A stretch of DNA of 64,000 bases from Flavobacterium sp. YO12 (GCF_004119495.1 NZ_NRQU01000010.1:47066-111065); one strand, 5' to 3'. Counted from the first letter of the stretch, positions 9,512 to 19,225 are shown. The notes: generated from the sequence alone by a model not told the origin. Numbers and translations are program-made.

Positions 9512-12058
9512 ATGAAAACATTTACACAAAATATCTTTACAATAGTATTCTTTTTAATCTTCTCTGTCTCATTTGCACAAAACATTGAAGGTGTTGTTAC
9601 AACAAGCGAAAATATACCTTTAGAAGCCGTTAACGTAGTAGTTAAAGGAACTACTAACAGCGCTGTTACTGACAACAGCGGAAAATTCACAATCGATTCA
9701 AAAGGAAGACTGCCTTTGACACTTTTAATTCAGTACGTTGGATATACAACAGCTGAAATCGAAGTAACTGCAATACCAGTAAATCCGATTCAAGTTCTGC
9801 TAAAAGAAGAAAATGAACTTATTGAAGTTGTAGTATCTTCAAGACGTCGTATCGAAAAAGTTCAAGATGTGCCAATTGCTATTTCAGTTATTACAGGAAA
9901 ACAAGCGGAACAAACTGGAGCTTTTAATGTTAATAGAATTAAAGAATTAGTTCCATCAGTACAACTTTATTCTTCAAACCCAAGAAACACAGGTATCAAT
10001 ATTAGAAGTTTAGGCTCTCCTTTTGGATTAACAAATGATGGTATTGATCCAGGTGTTGGTTTCTACGTTGATGGTGTTTACTATGCACGTCCGGCAGCTA
10101 CAACTCTAGATTTTATTGACATCGAACAAATTGAGGTATTGCGCGGTCCTCAAGGATCATTGTTTGGAAAAAACACAACTTCGGGAGCTTTTAATATAAC
10201 AACTCGCAAACCAAGTTTTACTACTGGTGCAGATTTTGAAGTAAGCTACGGAAATTTTGCATTCTTGCAAGCTAAAGCTTCGGTCACTGGTGCTTTAGGA
10301 AAAAAGGTTGCTGGTAGATTGTCTTTCTCTGGAACGCAACGTGATGGTTTAGTTGATAATATCGTAACTGGAAGACCTACAAATACATTAAACAATCAAG
10401 GAATTAGAGGTCAATTACTTTTTACTCCTTCTGTAAATACAAACATTATTCTTGCTGCTGATATTACAACACAGCGTCCAGATGGATACGCTCAGGTTAT
10501 TGCAGGTGTTGCACCAACACAAAGAGCTGCATATCGTCAATTTGATGCTATTATCAAAGATTTAAATTACAAGCTTCCAAGTCAAAATGCATTTGACCGT
10601 AAAATTGATCAAGATACTCCATGGCGTTCTGGACAAGATATGGGAGGTGTTTCGTTGAATATTGACACAAAAATTGGAGGAGGAACTTTAACGTCTACAA
10701 CAGCTTGGCGTTTCTGGAACTGGGATCCGTCAAACGACAGAGATTTTACAGGATTACAAGTATTGGCTAAATCGCAAAACCCAACAAGACAAACGCAGTT
10801 AACACAAGAAGTACGTTATGCGGGACAACTTACATCAAAATTAAGCGGTGTTGCTGGAGTATTCTTTATTGACCAAACATCACAAACAAATGGTACCGAA
10901 GAATCTGGAAATGCGCAATGGAGATTTGCTCAAAGTTCAACAAGTCCATTATGGAAAACTCCGGGTCTTTTTGAAGGTTACGGCATCAAAACCGACGCTC
11001 GCATTAGAGCATCAAGTGCTGCGGTATTTGGACAATTAGACTGGGCATTAACAGAGCGTTTACATGTTTTACCGGGTTTGAGATATAATTTCGACAAAAA
11101 AGATGCTCATTATGCTCGTACAACATACGGCGGACTACAAACAACTGATCCTGCATTGCTGGCTTTGAAAAAACAAGTTTACTCTGATCAAGCTTTTGAT
11201 TCTAGTACTGACAACACGGATTTTTCAGGAAACATAACTGTTACTTATAAATTCAGTGATAAAATTAATGCTTACGGAACTTATGCTAAAAGTTACAAAC
11301 CTGTTGGTGTAAATGTTGCCGGTCTGCCAACAGATTCGAAAGGACAGCCATTGTTAGATCTTGCAGTTATTAAACCAGAAAAGGTAAACCATTATGAGAT
11401 TGGAATTAAGACTTCTCCATTTAAAAATTCTATCTTCAATTTAGCCTTTTTTAATACTGATATTAAAGATTTTCAAACGAACGTTCAGGCTGCAGAATTG
11501 GGTGTAAACAGAGGTTATCTTGCTAATGCTGACAAAGTACGTGTAAAAGGTGCTGAACTTGATGCTAGCTTTGTTGTAAACACACACTTAACTATAAATG
11601 CAGCGGCTACTTATACTGATGGAAAGTATGTTAAATTTACAAATGCACCGCTTCCATTAGAAGAAACCGGAGCTCCGGTATCGTTCAAAGATGTTTCTGG
11701 AACTGCTTTACCGGGCGCATCAAGATGGGCAGGATCTTTAGGTGGTGAACTTTCTGATAATGCAAGATTCTTTGGAAACGCAGGAAAAGTTTTTTTAGCT
11801 GTTGATTCATACGCTCGTTCTGAATTTTCGTCAAGCCCTTCGGCATCAAAATATTTAGTTGTTCCGGGTTATGCGATCTTTAATGCTCGTTTAGGTTTCC
11901 GTGCATCACAAGGATTATCAGTTCACTTTTGGGGACGTAACCTTTTAAACAAAGATTATTATGAGCAATTATTACCTGCAGGAGGAAATGCGGGACAATA
12001 TGCAGGTGTACTTGGTGATCAAAGAACTTATGGAATTACATTGAAATATAACTTATAG
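9512..12058 (+). CDS. TonB-dependent receptor, sulfur- or iron-compound uptake suspected
   Basis: An 848-residue outer-membrane active transporter. Signal peptide (to VSFAQ), a carboxypeptidase-like domain (about 24-110: GVVTTSENIPLEAVNVVVKG), the plug (VQDVPIAISVITGKQAEQTG to IEQIEVLRGPQGSLFGKNTTSGAFNI), then a 22-strand-type barrel ending in the aromatic signature GITLKYNL. The plug resembles siderophore/organic-compound receptors rather than SusC, and no SusD follows. The substrate is not shown by the sequence. The Rrf2 gene and Cys-rich leader upstream suggest a sulfur source, which is inference. Confidence 0.9.
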   Translation: MKTFTQNIFTIVFFLIFSVSFAQNIEGVVTTSENIPLEAVNVVVKGTTNSAVTDNSGKFTIDSKGRLPLTLLIQYVGYTTAEIEVTAIPVNPIQVLLKEENELIEVVVSSRRRIEKVQDVPIAISVITGKQAEQTGAFNVNRIKELVPSVQLYSSNPRNTGINIRSLGSPFGLTNDGIDPGVGFYVDGVYYARPAATTLDFIDIEQIEVLRGPQGSLFGKNTTSGAFNITTRKPSFTTGADFEVSYGNFAFLQAKASVTGALGKKVAGRLSFSGTQRDGLVDNIVTGRPTNTLNNQGIRGQLLFTPSVNTNIILAADITTQRPDGYAQVIAGVAPTQRAAYRQFDAIIKDLNYKLPSQNAFDRKIDQDTPWRSGQDMGGVSLNIDTKIGGGTLTSTTAWRFWNWDPSNDRDFTGLQVLAKSQNPTRQTQLTQEVRYAGQLTSKLSGVAGVFFIDQTSQTNGTEESGNAQWRFAQSSTSPLWKTPGLFEGYGIKTDARIRASSAAVFGQLDWALTERLHVLPGLRYNFDKKDAHYARTTYGGLQTTDPALLALKKQVYSDQAFDSSTDNTDFSGNITVTYKFSDKINAYGTYAKSYKPVGVNVAGLPTDSKGQPLLDLAVIKPEKVNHYEIGIKTSPFKNSIFNLAFFNTDIKDFQTNVQAAELGVNRGYLANADKVRVKGAELDASFVVNTHLTINAAATYTDGKYVKFTNAPLPLEETGAPVSFKDVSGTALPGASRWAGSLGGELSDNARFFGNAGKVFLAVDSYARSEFSSSPSASKYLVVPGYAIFNARLGFRASQGLSVHFWGRNLLNKDYYEQLLPAGGNAGQYAGVLGDQRTYGITLKYNL

Positions 12059-12086
12059 ATTTAAATTAAAGTTAGAAACTAAATTA

Positions 12087-12120
12087 ACGAGATGCGTTTT
12101 ACACGTATCTCGTTTTTTTT
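12087..12120 (+). terminator. Intrinsic terminator of the TonB receptor operon
   Basis: AACGAGATGCG pairs with CGTATCTCGTT (one G-T pair) around a short loop and runs directly into a T tract of about nine bases. Confidence 0.8.
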
Positions 12121-12280
12121 TATCAAAACAACACAAAAAGACATAAACTGTTATTTTAAAAACTTTTAGCAGCATTTTATTTCATTTTTTAAAATGATCT
12201 TTATTGATGATTTTATGTAAATGAACTTTTTTCTAATCTCGGCATTAGCAATATTAAGCGGGAATTAATCAAATACAAAA

Positions 12281-12823
12281 ATGCAGCACTACTACAATTT
12301 TACAGTTTCAAAAAAACAGATTTCGTTTGATCCTTATTGGTACGATAACTCAAGCATGCTTTTACACTCTTTTTTAGGAATTATTCTTTTAACTTTAGGA
12401 ATTATCGCATCGCATTTAAATGATCTTAAAAGTGTACTGGTTCTTTCTATTCTAATTAGTACAGCTTTATTTTTTCGTGGTATTTACGAATGGAAAATTA
12501 AAAATAAAACGACCTTTATTTTTGACAAAAATGATGACGCTTTTTATAAAATTACACCGCTTTCAAAAAAGAAAATTACTGCTCTAAGTGATATTTTAAA
12601 CATTAAAACAAAATCGGGATCACGAAATTTTTATTACATTCTAACACTTCAAAACAAAGCTTCCTTTAAAAATATTCCTTTAACAAATACTATTAAAAAT
12701 GATAATCAAAATAATCCTGAAGTTCGTTTTTTAGAAATGGAAATTATTCCTCAATTGGAATCTTTTTTAAACATAAAAAAAGAAGGTTTTACGGTTTTTG
12801 ATTCTGAATTAATTAATATTTAA
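12281..12823 (+). CDS. Small membrane protein of unknown function
   Basis: 180 residues. Two adjacent membrane helices (about 27-45 and 52-68) form a hairpin near the N-terminus. They are followed by a soluble beta-rich part of about 110 residues with lysine-rich surface stretches. The layout resembles small proteins with a PH-like domain attached to a two-helix anchor, but I do not recognise a family. It stands alone between two terminators' spacers, 108 bases before the DUF2490 gene on the same strand. Confidence 0.7.
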   Translation: MQHYYNFTVSKKQISFDPYWYDNSSMLLHSFLGIILLTLGIIASHLNDLKSVLVLSILISTALFFRGIYEWKIKNKTTFIFDKNDDAFYKITPLSKKKITALSDILNIKTKSGSRNFYYILTLQNKASFKNIPLTNTIKNDNQNNPEVRFLEMEIIPQLESFLNIKKEGFTVFDSELINI

Positions 12824-12931
12824 TTTTCAAAACAATCACAAAATCAAACCAAAAGCGTAATAAAAAACGTTTTCTATTTCAATTCATTTATTCTCATTTG
12901 TATATATTCGCAGCCTGAATTTATTGGTTGC

Positions 12932-13669
12932 ATGAAGTTTTTCAAATTAGTACTTATTTTAAGCTTAATAAGTCCCTCTTTATCGGCGCAAAATCAAAAG
13001 AAAACTGATCAGCAGACATTAACTTGGATTAGGTATTATAATATCTTGCCTTTGAGTGAAAAATGGGCGCTTCATTCTGAATTTGATAATCGAAGCTTTC
13101 TTAATCCTATTCATGAAAACTTATTTGCAATACGAGTTCAAGGACGATATCGTGCTGCAAAAACTATCGATTTAGGTGGAGGTTTTGCTTATTTTAATGT
13201 AAATACGCAAGACCCAAATGTTGATCCTGATTTTTCGATTCCAGAATATCGCGCACAGCAGGATATTACTTTTATAAACGATATTGCCAAAATCACTTTT
13301 CATAATCGTTTTCAGCTTGAAGAACGCTTTTTTCAGAAAGCAACCAAAACAGAGTTACTTGACAACTATTGGTTTGCTTACCGATTCCGTTATAGACTGC
13401 AGTCAACATTTACGTTATGGGAAAAAGAAAAACGAAGTTTAAAAGCAACAATATCTGATGAAATTATGTTTAATTTCGGAAAAGACAATAAACGAAATAC
13501 ATTCGATCAAAACAGGATTTATGCAGCGCTTCGCTATCACATTAACCCAAACATTGGTTTAGAATTAGGTTACTTAAAAAGCTTTCAAAGACGCGCCAGC
13601 GGAGTCGATTTTTATGATAGGGATATTATCCGATTTACAATTTATCATAGGATTAATCGGGAATTTTAG
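12932..13669 (+). CDS. DUF2490 outer-membrane beta-barrel protein
   Basis: 245 residues with a signal peptide (cut after PSLSAQ) and the DUF2490 pattern: TWIRYYNILPLSEKWALHSE, then FAIRVQGRYRAAKTIDLGGG, RFQLEERF and a last strand IIRFTIYHRINREF. Such proteins are predicted outer-membrane barrels of unknown role. A near-consensus -7 element TATATTCG lies at 12903-12910, 22 bases before the start. A terminator follows. Confidence 0.85.
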   Translation: MKFFKLVLILSLISPSLSAQNQKKTDQQTLTWIRYYNILPLSEKWALHSEFDNRSFLNPIHENLFAIRVQGRYRAAKTIDLGGGFAYFNVNTQDPNVDPDFSIPEYRAQQDITFINDIAKITFHNRFQLEERFFQKATKTELLDNYWFAYRFRYRLQSTFTLWEKEKRSLKATISDEIMFNFGKDNKRNTFDQNRIYAALRYHINPNIGLELGYLKSFQRRASGVDFYDRDIIRFTIYHRINREF

Positions 13670-13680
13670 ATTTTCTAATA

Positions 13681-13720
13681 AAAAAACGGCAAATCAGAAA
13701 TTTGATTCACCGTTTTTTTT
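13681..13720 (+). terminator. Intrinsic terminator of the DUF2490 gene
   Basis: AAAACGGCAAATCA pairs with TGATTCACCGTTTT with one bulge and ends in a T8 run. Confidence 0.75.
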
Positions 13721-13723
13721 ATT

Positions 13724-13795
13724 CTTTGTCCCTTTGAGCCTTTGTACCTTTACATCTTAGTATCTCAGCACCTTAGACCCTTAGCCCCTTAAAAA
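13724..13795. repeat. Nine consecutive degenerate 8-bp units
   Basis: The stretch divides without remainder into CTTTGTCC, CTTTGAGC, CTTTGTAC, CTTTACAT, CTTAGTAT, CTCAGCAC, CTTAGACC, CTTAGCCC, CTTAAAAA. It ends four bases before the barrel gene stop at 13799, as the array at 2357-2396 ends at the alaS stop. Confidence 0.7.
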
Positions 13796-13798
13796 AAA

Positions 13799-15826
13799 TC
13801 AAAATCCTCTTTGTTTTCTTCCTTTTTTACTTTCGGCAAAGTTTCCAATTTTATAGGCTAGAGAAAACATTACATACCTTTTTAAAACCGTATTTTCTTC
13901 ATCTCGGATCGAAGTTGGCGAAATAGTTCTTGTTGCACTTTGGTTCTGATTTAAAACATCATATACTTTTACTTTAGCATATAATTTTTTATCCAAAAAT
14001 CCATAAGATAAACTCGTATTCCAAAGGAAAAAATCCTTTTTAAAATCATCTGAAATATTTGAATTATATGTATATCCAAAATCATTTCCGAAGATTAAAT
14101 TAGCAGGCCAATACGATGTTGTCTGCATATTAATTCTGTGAATTACGTTTGAAGTAGCATCTCTAGAATAATTTTCATAACGTGTTTCATTATAAGATAA
14201 ACTATAAGATGGTGCAATTGAAAGCACTTCTCCATAATCATAAGAAGCATATACACTTGGAGTAATTACAACTGATTTTGCATAATACAAAACCGCATTT
14301 GTAAATCCTTTATCAAAATTATAATTACCGCTTAAACGCAAACCGTATCTTAAAGTGTGAGCATCTTTTTTAATCTGCTGATTCCAGTTTCCTCCAAGCG
14401 AAGCTGAATAAGTTCCTGAAATGTTTACATAAGTTGTGTTTCTTTTTCCACTTTCATCATAAATCGAGGTAGAAACAACATCATTATTATAATAATCTCC
14501 TTTTAGGAATAAACTATAGCCTGAACGTGTTCTAAAATCAAAATTCTTAAAATTGATACCTGCTGTATTTTTTTCAATCGGATTTAGATTTGGATTTCCT
14601 ACAACGCTATTCAGCGGATTATTTAAATCTGCAACAGGCATTAATTGTGTTGCTGACGGAAGCGCGTTTGAATAATCGTACTTAAATGTCAAATTTTTAG
14701 AACGATTAAATTTGTATCGAAGCTGCGCTGTTCCATATGGCAGCATATATCTTTTATTCAAATCTGTAGTTTGATTTAAATAAAAAGAATGATTATCAAA
14801 CTCTACAATTGATGTTCTCGAATTTACATTAAGTGTAAATTTACTTTTCTGCCAGGAAATCCCAACTTTTGGTGTAATCGAGTTTTGCTTTGATGTTGTA
14901 TAATTAGTCAGCGATAAATTTAAATCTGAATATTCTTGTGATGCATCATCAAAATTAAATGTTTTTTGATCGTTCATAGAACTCTGCCAATCAAAATTGG
15001 TTCCGAATCTTAATCTAAGTGAATCTGTAACTGGTTCTGTATATTCTACATCAAGTGAATACGCATCGCTTTTTGATTCATTTTTTGCATTCTGATTTCT
15101 TTCATCATTTGGTTTATTATCCTGATAAAAAATAGTCTCAGAAATATTGATTCCGTTCGAATCATTTTTAGTGTTATTGTTATTAAAAACCACACTTAAA
15201 TTTCGCGATTCCTTTTCAAAAGTTTTATTGAAATTAATGCTATTGGCAAAACTTGTATTAAAACTTTCTGTATGTGAAGCAGCTGTGCTTTCGTTTAAAG
15301 CGTCGCCATTTTCATTTTCAGAAAAAGTCGAAGAAGATGAATTGTTGTTTGATTGGGACAAATTCAATTTAGGTGCAAAAACAATCTGCATAGAAGGATT
15401 GATTTTGTATTCTAATTCAAAATTGGCTTTATTTCCTGTGTTTTCATTTTTAGTTTTAGAATCCGCTTCAGTCAAAATATTTCCTGTTGGCAAGAAACTA
15501 AGCTGATTCGATTTACTTTCATTTTTAGTGACAGCATTTGTAAAATTATAACTGCTCATAAACTCCAAATCTTTTGTCCAGTCATCAGAATAATTAATTC
15601 CAGCCAAAGTAGACTGCGTAATTCCCTTTCCTCCGCTGCCAGAACCCTGACCGCCGCCTCTTGCATTTCGTCCGCCTCCCATATTATCAAATACCTCATC
15701 CATAGAGAAGCCGGTTGAGTTGATATTGTTGGACGAAGCCAGTACACTTATTTTTTGTTTATTCTTAAAAAAGTTCATCATTAAACTGCTCTCGTAGCGT
15801 TCGTCTGAACCGTATCCGCCAAGCAC
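13799..15826 (-). CDS. Outer-membrane beta-barrel protein, C-terminal part of a frameshifted gene
   Basis: 675 codons starting inside a gene: this frame gives the barrel part (TonB-receptor-like, with Asn/Ser-rich extracellular loops and a final strand YVMFSLAYKIGN near the end). It has no signal peptide of its own and overlaps the preceding frame by 46 bases. One extra T in the T7 run at 15846-15852 (plus strand) would join it to the upstream part, reading KKNKGYFGKVLGGYGSDERY across the junction, for about 915 residues in all. A Gly-rich loop GGGRNARGGGQGSGSGGKG is noteworthy. Confidence 0.75.
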   Translation of the reverse strand: MLGGYGSDERYESSLMMNFFKNKQKISVLASSNNINSTGFSMDEVFDNMGGGRNARGGGQGSGSGGKGITQSTLAGINYSDDWTKDLEFMSSYNFTNAVTKNESKSNQLSFLPTGNILTEADSKTKNENTGNKANFELEYKINPSMQIVFAPKLNLSQSNNNSSSSTFSENENGDALNESTAASHTESFNTSFANSINFNKTFEKESRNLSVVFNNNNTKNDSNGINISETIFYQDNKPNDERNQNAKNESKSDAYSLDVEYTEPVTDSLRLRFGTNFDWQSSMNDQKTFNFDDASQEYSDLNLSLTNYTTSKQNSITPKVGISWQKSKFTLNVNSRTSIVEFDNHSFYLNQTTDLNKRYMLPYGTAQLRYKFNRSKNLTFKYDYSNALPSATQLMPVADLNNPLNSVVGNPNLNPIEKNTAGINFKNFDFRTRSGYSLFLKGDYYNNDVVSTSIYDESGKRNTTYVNISGTYSASLGGNWNQQIKKDAHTLRYGLRLSGNYNFDKGFTNAVLYYAKSVVITPSVYASYDYGEVLSIAPSYSLSYNETRYENYSRDATSNVIHRINMQTTSYWPANLIFGNDFGYTYNSNISDDFKKDFFLWNTSLSYGFLDKKLYAKVKVYDVLNQNQSATRTISPTSIRDEENTVLKRYVMFSLAYKIGNFAESKKGRKQRGF

Positions 15827-16548
15827 TTTTCCGAAATAACCTTTATTTTTTTCTCGTCGATTGTAATATTTATACTTGAAAAATCTGAAGTCGATTCTTG
15901 TTTAGCCAGTTCTTCTTTTTTGGTTTTAAAATCAGAAACCTGAACTTTTTTAATAATATCGGCTGGAAGATTTTTAATGGCAATAGCGCCATCTTTATCA
16001 AAAAATGCTTTTCCGTTGACTAAAACCTGATTGACTTCTCGCCCATTTACTGTAATTTTCCCAGTATTATCAACATCAAATCCTGGCAGCTGTTTCAATA
16101 AAGTTTCCACGTTTGCATCTGGACGCACTTTATAAGAACCTGCATTAAATTCTAGTGTATCTTTTTTAATGGTAATTGGCGGTGCTTCACTTTTAACTAT
16201 TACTTCATTTAAAACATTTGCATTTTCAAGCATATACAATTTTCCGAAGTCTTTACTTTCTGTAAGTCCTTTTTGCTCTTCGTAATAGGTCTGATATCCG
16301 GTATAATTTACTTTTAAAAAAACTGGTTTATCATACTTTTTAGTATTAATAATAAAGTTTCCGTTTTTATCGGTTGTAGCATATTCTATAATTGTAGAAT
16401 CTTTTACTGTTGTAAAATAAACCGTAGCTAGTTCAAGGGGAAGCTGCGAATTGATATCCACCACAGTTCCTTTAACAACAATATTATTTTGTGCATTTGC
16501 CGAATAAACAAAAGCTAAAAACAATAGAAATGAATAAATTTTGGTCAT
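15781..16548 (-). CDS. Outer-membrane beta-barrel protein, N-terminal part of a frameshifted gene
   Basis: Gives the first part of the barrel protein at 13799-15826: signal peptide (VYSANAQ), a carboxypeptidase-like domain (VKGTVVDINSQLPLELATVY, NFIINTK), then the plug (ETLLKQLPGFDVDNTGKITV, NGKAFFDKDGAIAIKNLPAD). After INITIDEKK the frame shifts and ends after a non-homologous tail. The substrate is unknown. It follows der on the same strand after a terminator. Confidence 0.75.
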   Translation of the reverse strand: MTKIYSFLLFLAFVYSANAQNNIVVKGTVVDINSQLPLELATVYFTTVKDSTIIEYATTDKNGNFIINTKKYDKPVFLKVNYTGYQTYYEEQKGLTESKDFGKLYMLENANVLNEVIVKSEAPPITIKKDTLEFNAGSYKVRPDANVETLLKQLPGFDVDNTGKITVNGREVNQVLVNGKAFFDKDGAIAIKNLPADIIKKVQVSDFKTKKEELAKQESTSDFSSINITIDEKKIKVISEKCLADTVQTNATRAV

Positions 16549-16649
16549 AAAATTTGGTTAGTTAGATCAATAAGACTCAAATAATTGCAAAAGGTTTAAT
16601 TGTGTCTTTTACATTTATTCAAATAGCGTGCCGTTAAAAAACTAACAGC

Positions 16650-16678
16650 AAAAAAAAGTCCCCTTAAACGGGGACTTC
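16650..16678 (-). terminator. Intrinsic terminator of der
   Basis: On the minus strand AAGTCCCC pairs with GGGGACTT around a short loop and is followed by T8, directly behind the der stop codon. Confidence 0.8.
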
Positions 16679-16683
16679 TATTT

Positions 16684-17991
16684 TTATTTCTCACGAATAT
16701 AAATATCGATCGGAACTCCTGCAAAATCCCAGTTGTCACGGATTTTATTCTCTAAATATCTTTTGTAAGGTTCTTTTACATATTGCGGCATATTGGCGAA
16801 AAATACAAACTGAGGCGTTTGAGTTGGCAATTGCATACAATATTTAATTTTTACATATTTACCTTTTGTTGCCGGCGGCGGATATGCTTCAATTACTTTC
16901 AACATATATTCATTGAATTTCGAAGTTGAAATTCTTTGTTTTCTATTTTCAAAAACTTGAACTGTAGCTTCTAATGCTTTTAGTAAACGTTGTTTTGTTA
17001 ATGCCGAAACAAACAAAATTGGCACATCTGTAAATGGCATTAATTCTTTTTTGATTCTTTCTTCGTAATCACGGCTTGACATGGTATCTTTTTCAACCAA
17101 ATCCCATTTGTTTACTAAGATTACAACCCCTTTACGGTTTTTCTCGGCAAGCCAAAAAATACTTTGATCCTGACCTTCAAAACCACGAGTTGCATCGATT
17201 ACTAAGATACAAACATCGGCATGCTCAATTGCTCTTACGGAACGCATTACAGAGTAAAACTCTAAATCTTCTTTAACTTTTGCTTTACGACGGATTCCCG
17301 CAGTATCAACTAAATTAAACTCAAAACCAAAACGGTCAAATTTTGTATCAATCGCATCACGAGTTGTACCAGCAATATCCGTTACAATATAACGATCCTG
17401 GCCAATTAAGGCATTGATAAAACTTGATTTTCCTGCATTAGGACGTCCTACAACTGCAAAACGAGGTAATTCTTCAGTAACCTCAACTGGTTCTTTTTCT
17501 GGAAATGCATCAATTAAAGCATCTAATAAATCTCCGGTTCCGCTTCCTGAGATACTTGCAAACGTAAAATAATCTCCTAAACCAAGATTATAAAACTCAA
17601 TTGCATCTTTCTCACGCATTGCGTTATCAACTTTATTTACTGCCAATAAAACTGGTTTTGTTACTTTACGCAACAATTTAGCAACCGTTTCGTCCATTGG
17701 AGTAATTCCTTCTTCTACATCAACAACAAAAATAATAACATCGGCTTCGTCGATAGCAAGTTCTACTTGTTTACGGATTTCACCTTCAAATACGTCATCA
17801 GATCCGCGAACGTATCCACCCGTATCAATAACAGAAAACTCTTTTCCGTTCCACTCGCTTTTACCATAGTTTCTATCACGGGTAACCCCAGATACTGAAT
17901 CTACAATAGCTTCTCTTCTTTGTATCAGCCTATTAAAAAGGGTCGATTTCCCTACATTAGGTCTTCCTACTATCGCAACAATGTTATTCAT
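16684..17991 (-). CDS. der: Ribosome biogenesis GTPase Der (EngA)
   Basis: A tandem-GTPase that assists assembly of the 50S subunit. 435 residues with two G domains: G1 motifs GRPNVGKST (about 9-17) and GRPNAGKSS (about 183-191), G3 DTGG and DTAG, G4 NKVD and NKWD. A C-terminal KH-like domain ends [10 protein letters not shown]. The length is normal. It is transcribed in the same direction as era but 346 bases away. Confidence 0.98.
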   Translation of the reverse strand: MNNIVAIVGRPNVGKSTLFNRLIQRREAIVDSVSGVTRDRNYGKSEWNGKEFSVIDTGGYVRGSDDVFEGEIRKQVELAIDEADVIIFVVDVEEGITPMDETVAKLLRKVTKPVLLAVNKVDNAMREKDAIEFYNLGLGDYFTFASISGSGTGDLLDALIDAFPEKEPVEVTEELPRFAVVGRPNAGKSSFINALIGQDRYIVTDIAGTTRDAIDTKFDRFGFEFNLVDTAGIRRKAKVKEDLEFYSVMRSVRAIEHADVCILVIDATRGFEGQDQSIFWLAEKNRKGVVILVNKWDLVEKDTMSSRDYEERIKKELMPFTDVPILFVSALTKQRLLKALEATVQVFENRKQRISTSKFNEYMLKVIEAYPPPATKGKYVKIKYCMQLPTQTPQFVFFANMPQYVKEPYKRYLENKIRDNWDFAGVPIDIYIREK

Positions 17992-17998
17992 TTTTTTT

Positions 17999-18036
17999 GA
18001 ATTTTAGACTTTAGATTTTAGATTTCAGACTTTTAG
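17999..18036. repeat. Array of 7-bp units upstream of der
   Basis: GACTTTA, GATTTTA, GATTTCA, GACTTTT follow one another in 7-base steps directly beside the der start codon. A looser partner array of CAGTTTT-like words lies at about 18108-18175. Confidence 0.45.
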
Positions 18037-18188
18037 CTTCCTAAAAATCTAATAACTAATAACCTTAAATGCCTTATTTAAATTTTTTGCAAAGGTAGTC
18101 TTTTTTAGTTTGCAGTTATCAGTTTTAAGTATTCAGTAAAAAAATTGATAAAACTGTGACTTTAAACTGAAAACAGACTACTTTTTTT

Positions 18189-18276
18189 CAGGAGCTTAAT
18201 CCAGCTTTCCACTATATCTTTTGTGGCGAACCCCGCCACAAAAGGATGCCGTTCCCATCTAGGCTAGGACATCTCG
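18189..18276. ncRNA. Dispersed structured element, possibly Flavo-1-like RNA
   Basis: In the 346-base gap between era and der lies a block starting AGGAGCTTAATCCAGC. It contains a perfect 11-bp hairpin CTTTTGTGGCG / CGCCACAAAAG (about 18218-18243) and ends GGCTAGGACATC, which can pair with GATGCC. From memory, blocks of the form GGAGCT..., variable hairpin, ...GGCTAGG recur in many flavobacterial spacers and may correspond to the Flavo-1 RNA motif. I could not test the identity. The strand of function is not known. Confidence 0.45.
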
Positions 18277-18296
18277 GTAACAAGAACTTTTAATTT

Positions 18297-18331
18297 AACG
18301 ATTAAACAAATAAACGATTAACCGATTCAAC
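18297..18331. repeat. Array of 8-bp units beside the era stop
   Basis: AACGATTA, AACAAATA, AACGATTA, ACCGATTC, AACA run in exact 8-base register and end next to the era stop codon at 18338. Confidence 0.6.
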
Positions 18332-18337
18332 AAAAAA

Positions 18338-19225
18338 TTACTGATTATAACCAAATCGTTTCAACATATTAGCGTTACTTCTCCAGTTTTTATTCACTTT
18401 TACATAAAGCTCAATGTGAATTTGTTTTCCGAAGAATTTCTCCAAATCAACTCGAGCATCCATTCCTACTTTCTTTAGAGCAGTACCTTTATGCCCAATG
18501 ATAATTCCTTTTTGAGTATCACGTTCGACCATAATTACAGAACGAATTCTGATAATCTTTTCATCTTCAAAAAATTCTTCTGTTACAATTTCTACTGCAT
18601 ACGGAATCTCTTTACTGTAATTCAACAAGATTTTTTCGCGAATAGTTTCGTTCACAAAAAAACGTTCAGGCTTATCTGTTAATTGATCTTTTGGATAATA
18701 AGCTGGTGATTCTGGCAATAACTCGATAATTCTGCCAAAAACTTCTGGTACATTAAAGTTTTGTAAAGCGGAAATTGGAAAAATTTCTGCATTTGGCACT
18801 TTTTCTTTCCAAAAAGCAACCTGCTCTTCTAATTGTTCCTGATTTGAATTGTCGATTTTATTCAACAATAACAAAACTGGAATTTTAGCATATATGATTT
18901 TATTGAAAAAAGCTTCGTCTTTTAAGTCTTGCTCCCCTATTTCGACCATATAGATTAAAATATCAGCATCTTCAAAAGCCGATTTTACGAAATTCATCAT
19001 CGACTCCTGCATTTCATACGCCGGTTTTATAATTCCGGGTGTATCAGAAAGTACCAATTGAAAATCTTCGCCATTTACAATTCCTAGAATTCTATGACGT
19101 GTTGTTTGTGCTTTTGATGTAATGATAGATAGTCTTTCACCAACAAAGGCATTCATTAGTGTTGATTTTCCAACGTTTGGATTCCCGATGATGTTTACAA
19201 AACCTGCTTTATGTGACATTTGCAT
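18338..19225 (-). CDS. era: GTPase Era
   Basis: Essential GTPase that binds 16S rRNA during 30S maturation. 295 residues: G1 GNPNVGKST (about 13-21), G3 DTPG, G4 NKID, then a C-terminal KH domain with KGIIIGHKGTALKKVGMDAR, the RNA-binding GxxG signature. The frame starts MQMSHKAGF; the second Met (about 19219) may be the real start. Confidence 0.98.
   Translation of the reverse strand: MQMSHKAGFVNIIGNPNVGKSTLMNAFVGERLSIITSKAQTTRHRILGIVNGEDFQLVLSDTPGIIKPAYEMQESMMNFVKSAFEDADILIYMVEIGEQDLKDEAFFNKIIYAKIPVLLLLNKIDNSNQEQLEEQVAFWKEKVPNAEIFPISALQNFNVPEVFGRIIELLPESPAYYPKDQLTDKPERFFVNETIREKILLNYSKEIPYAVEIVTEEFFEDEKIIRIRSVIMVERDTQKGIIIGHKGTALKKVGMDARVDLEKFFGKQIHIELYVKVNKNWRSNANMLKRFGYNQ

Noticed and set aside
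13724..13795. Short-period repeats taken as a possible CRISPR array
   Set aside because: Units are 8 bases with no spacers, and no cas gene is in the window.
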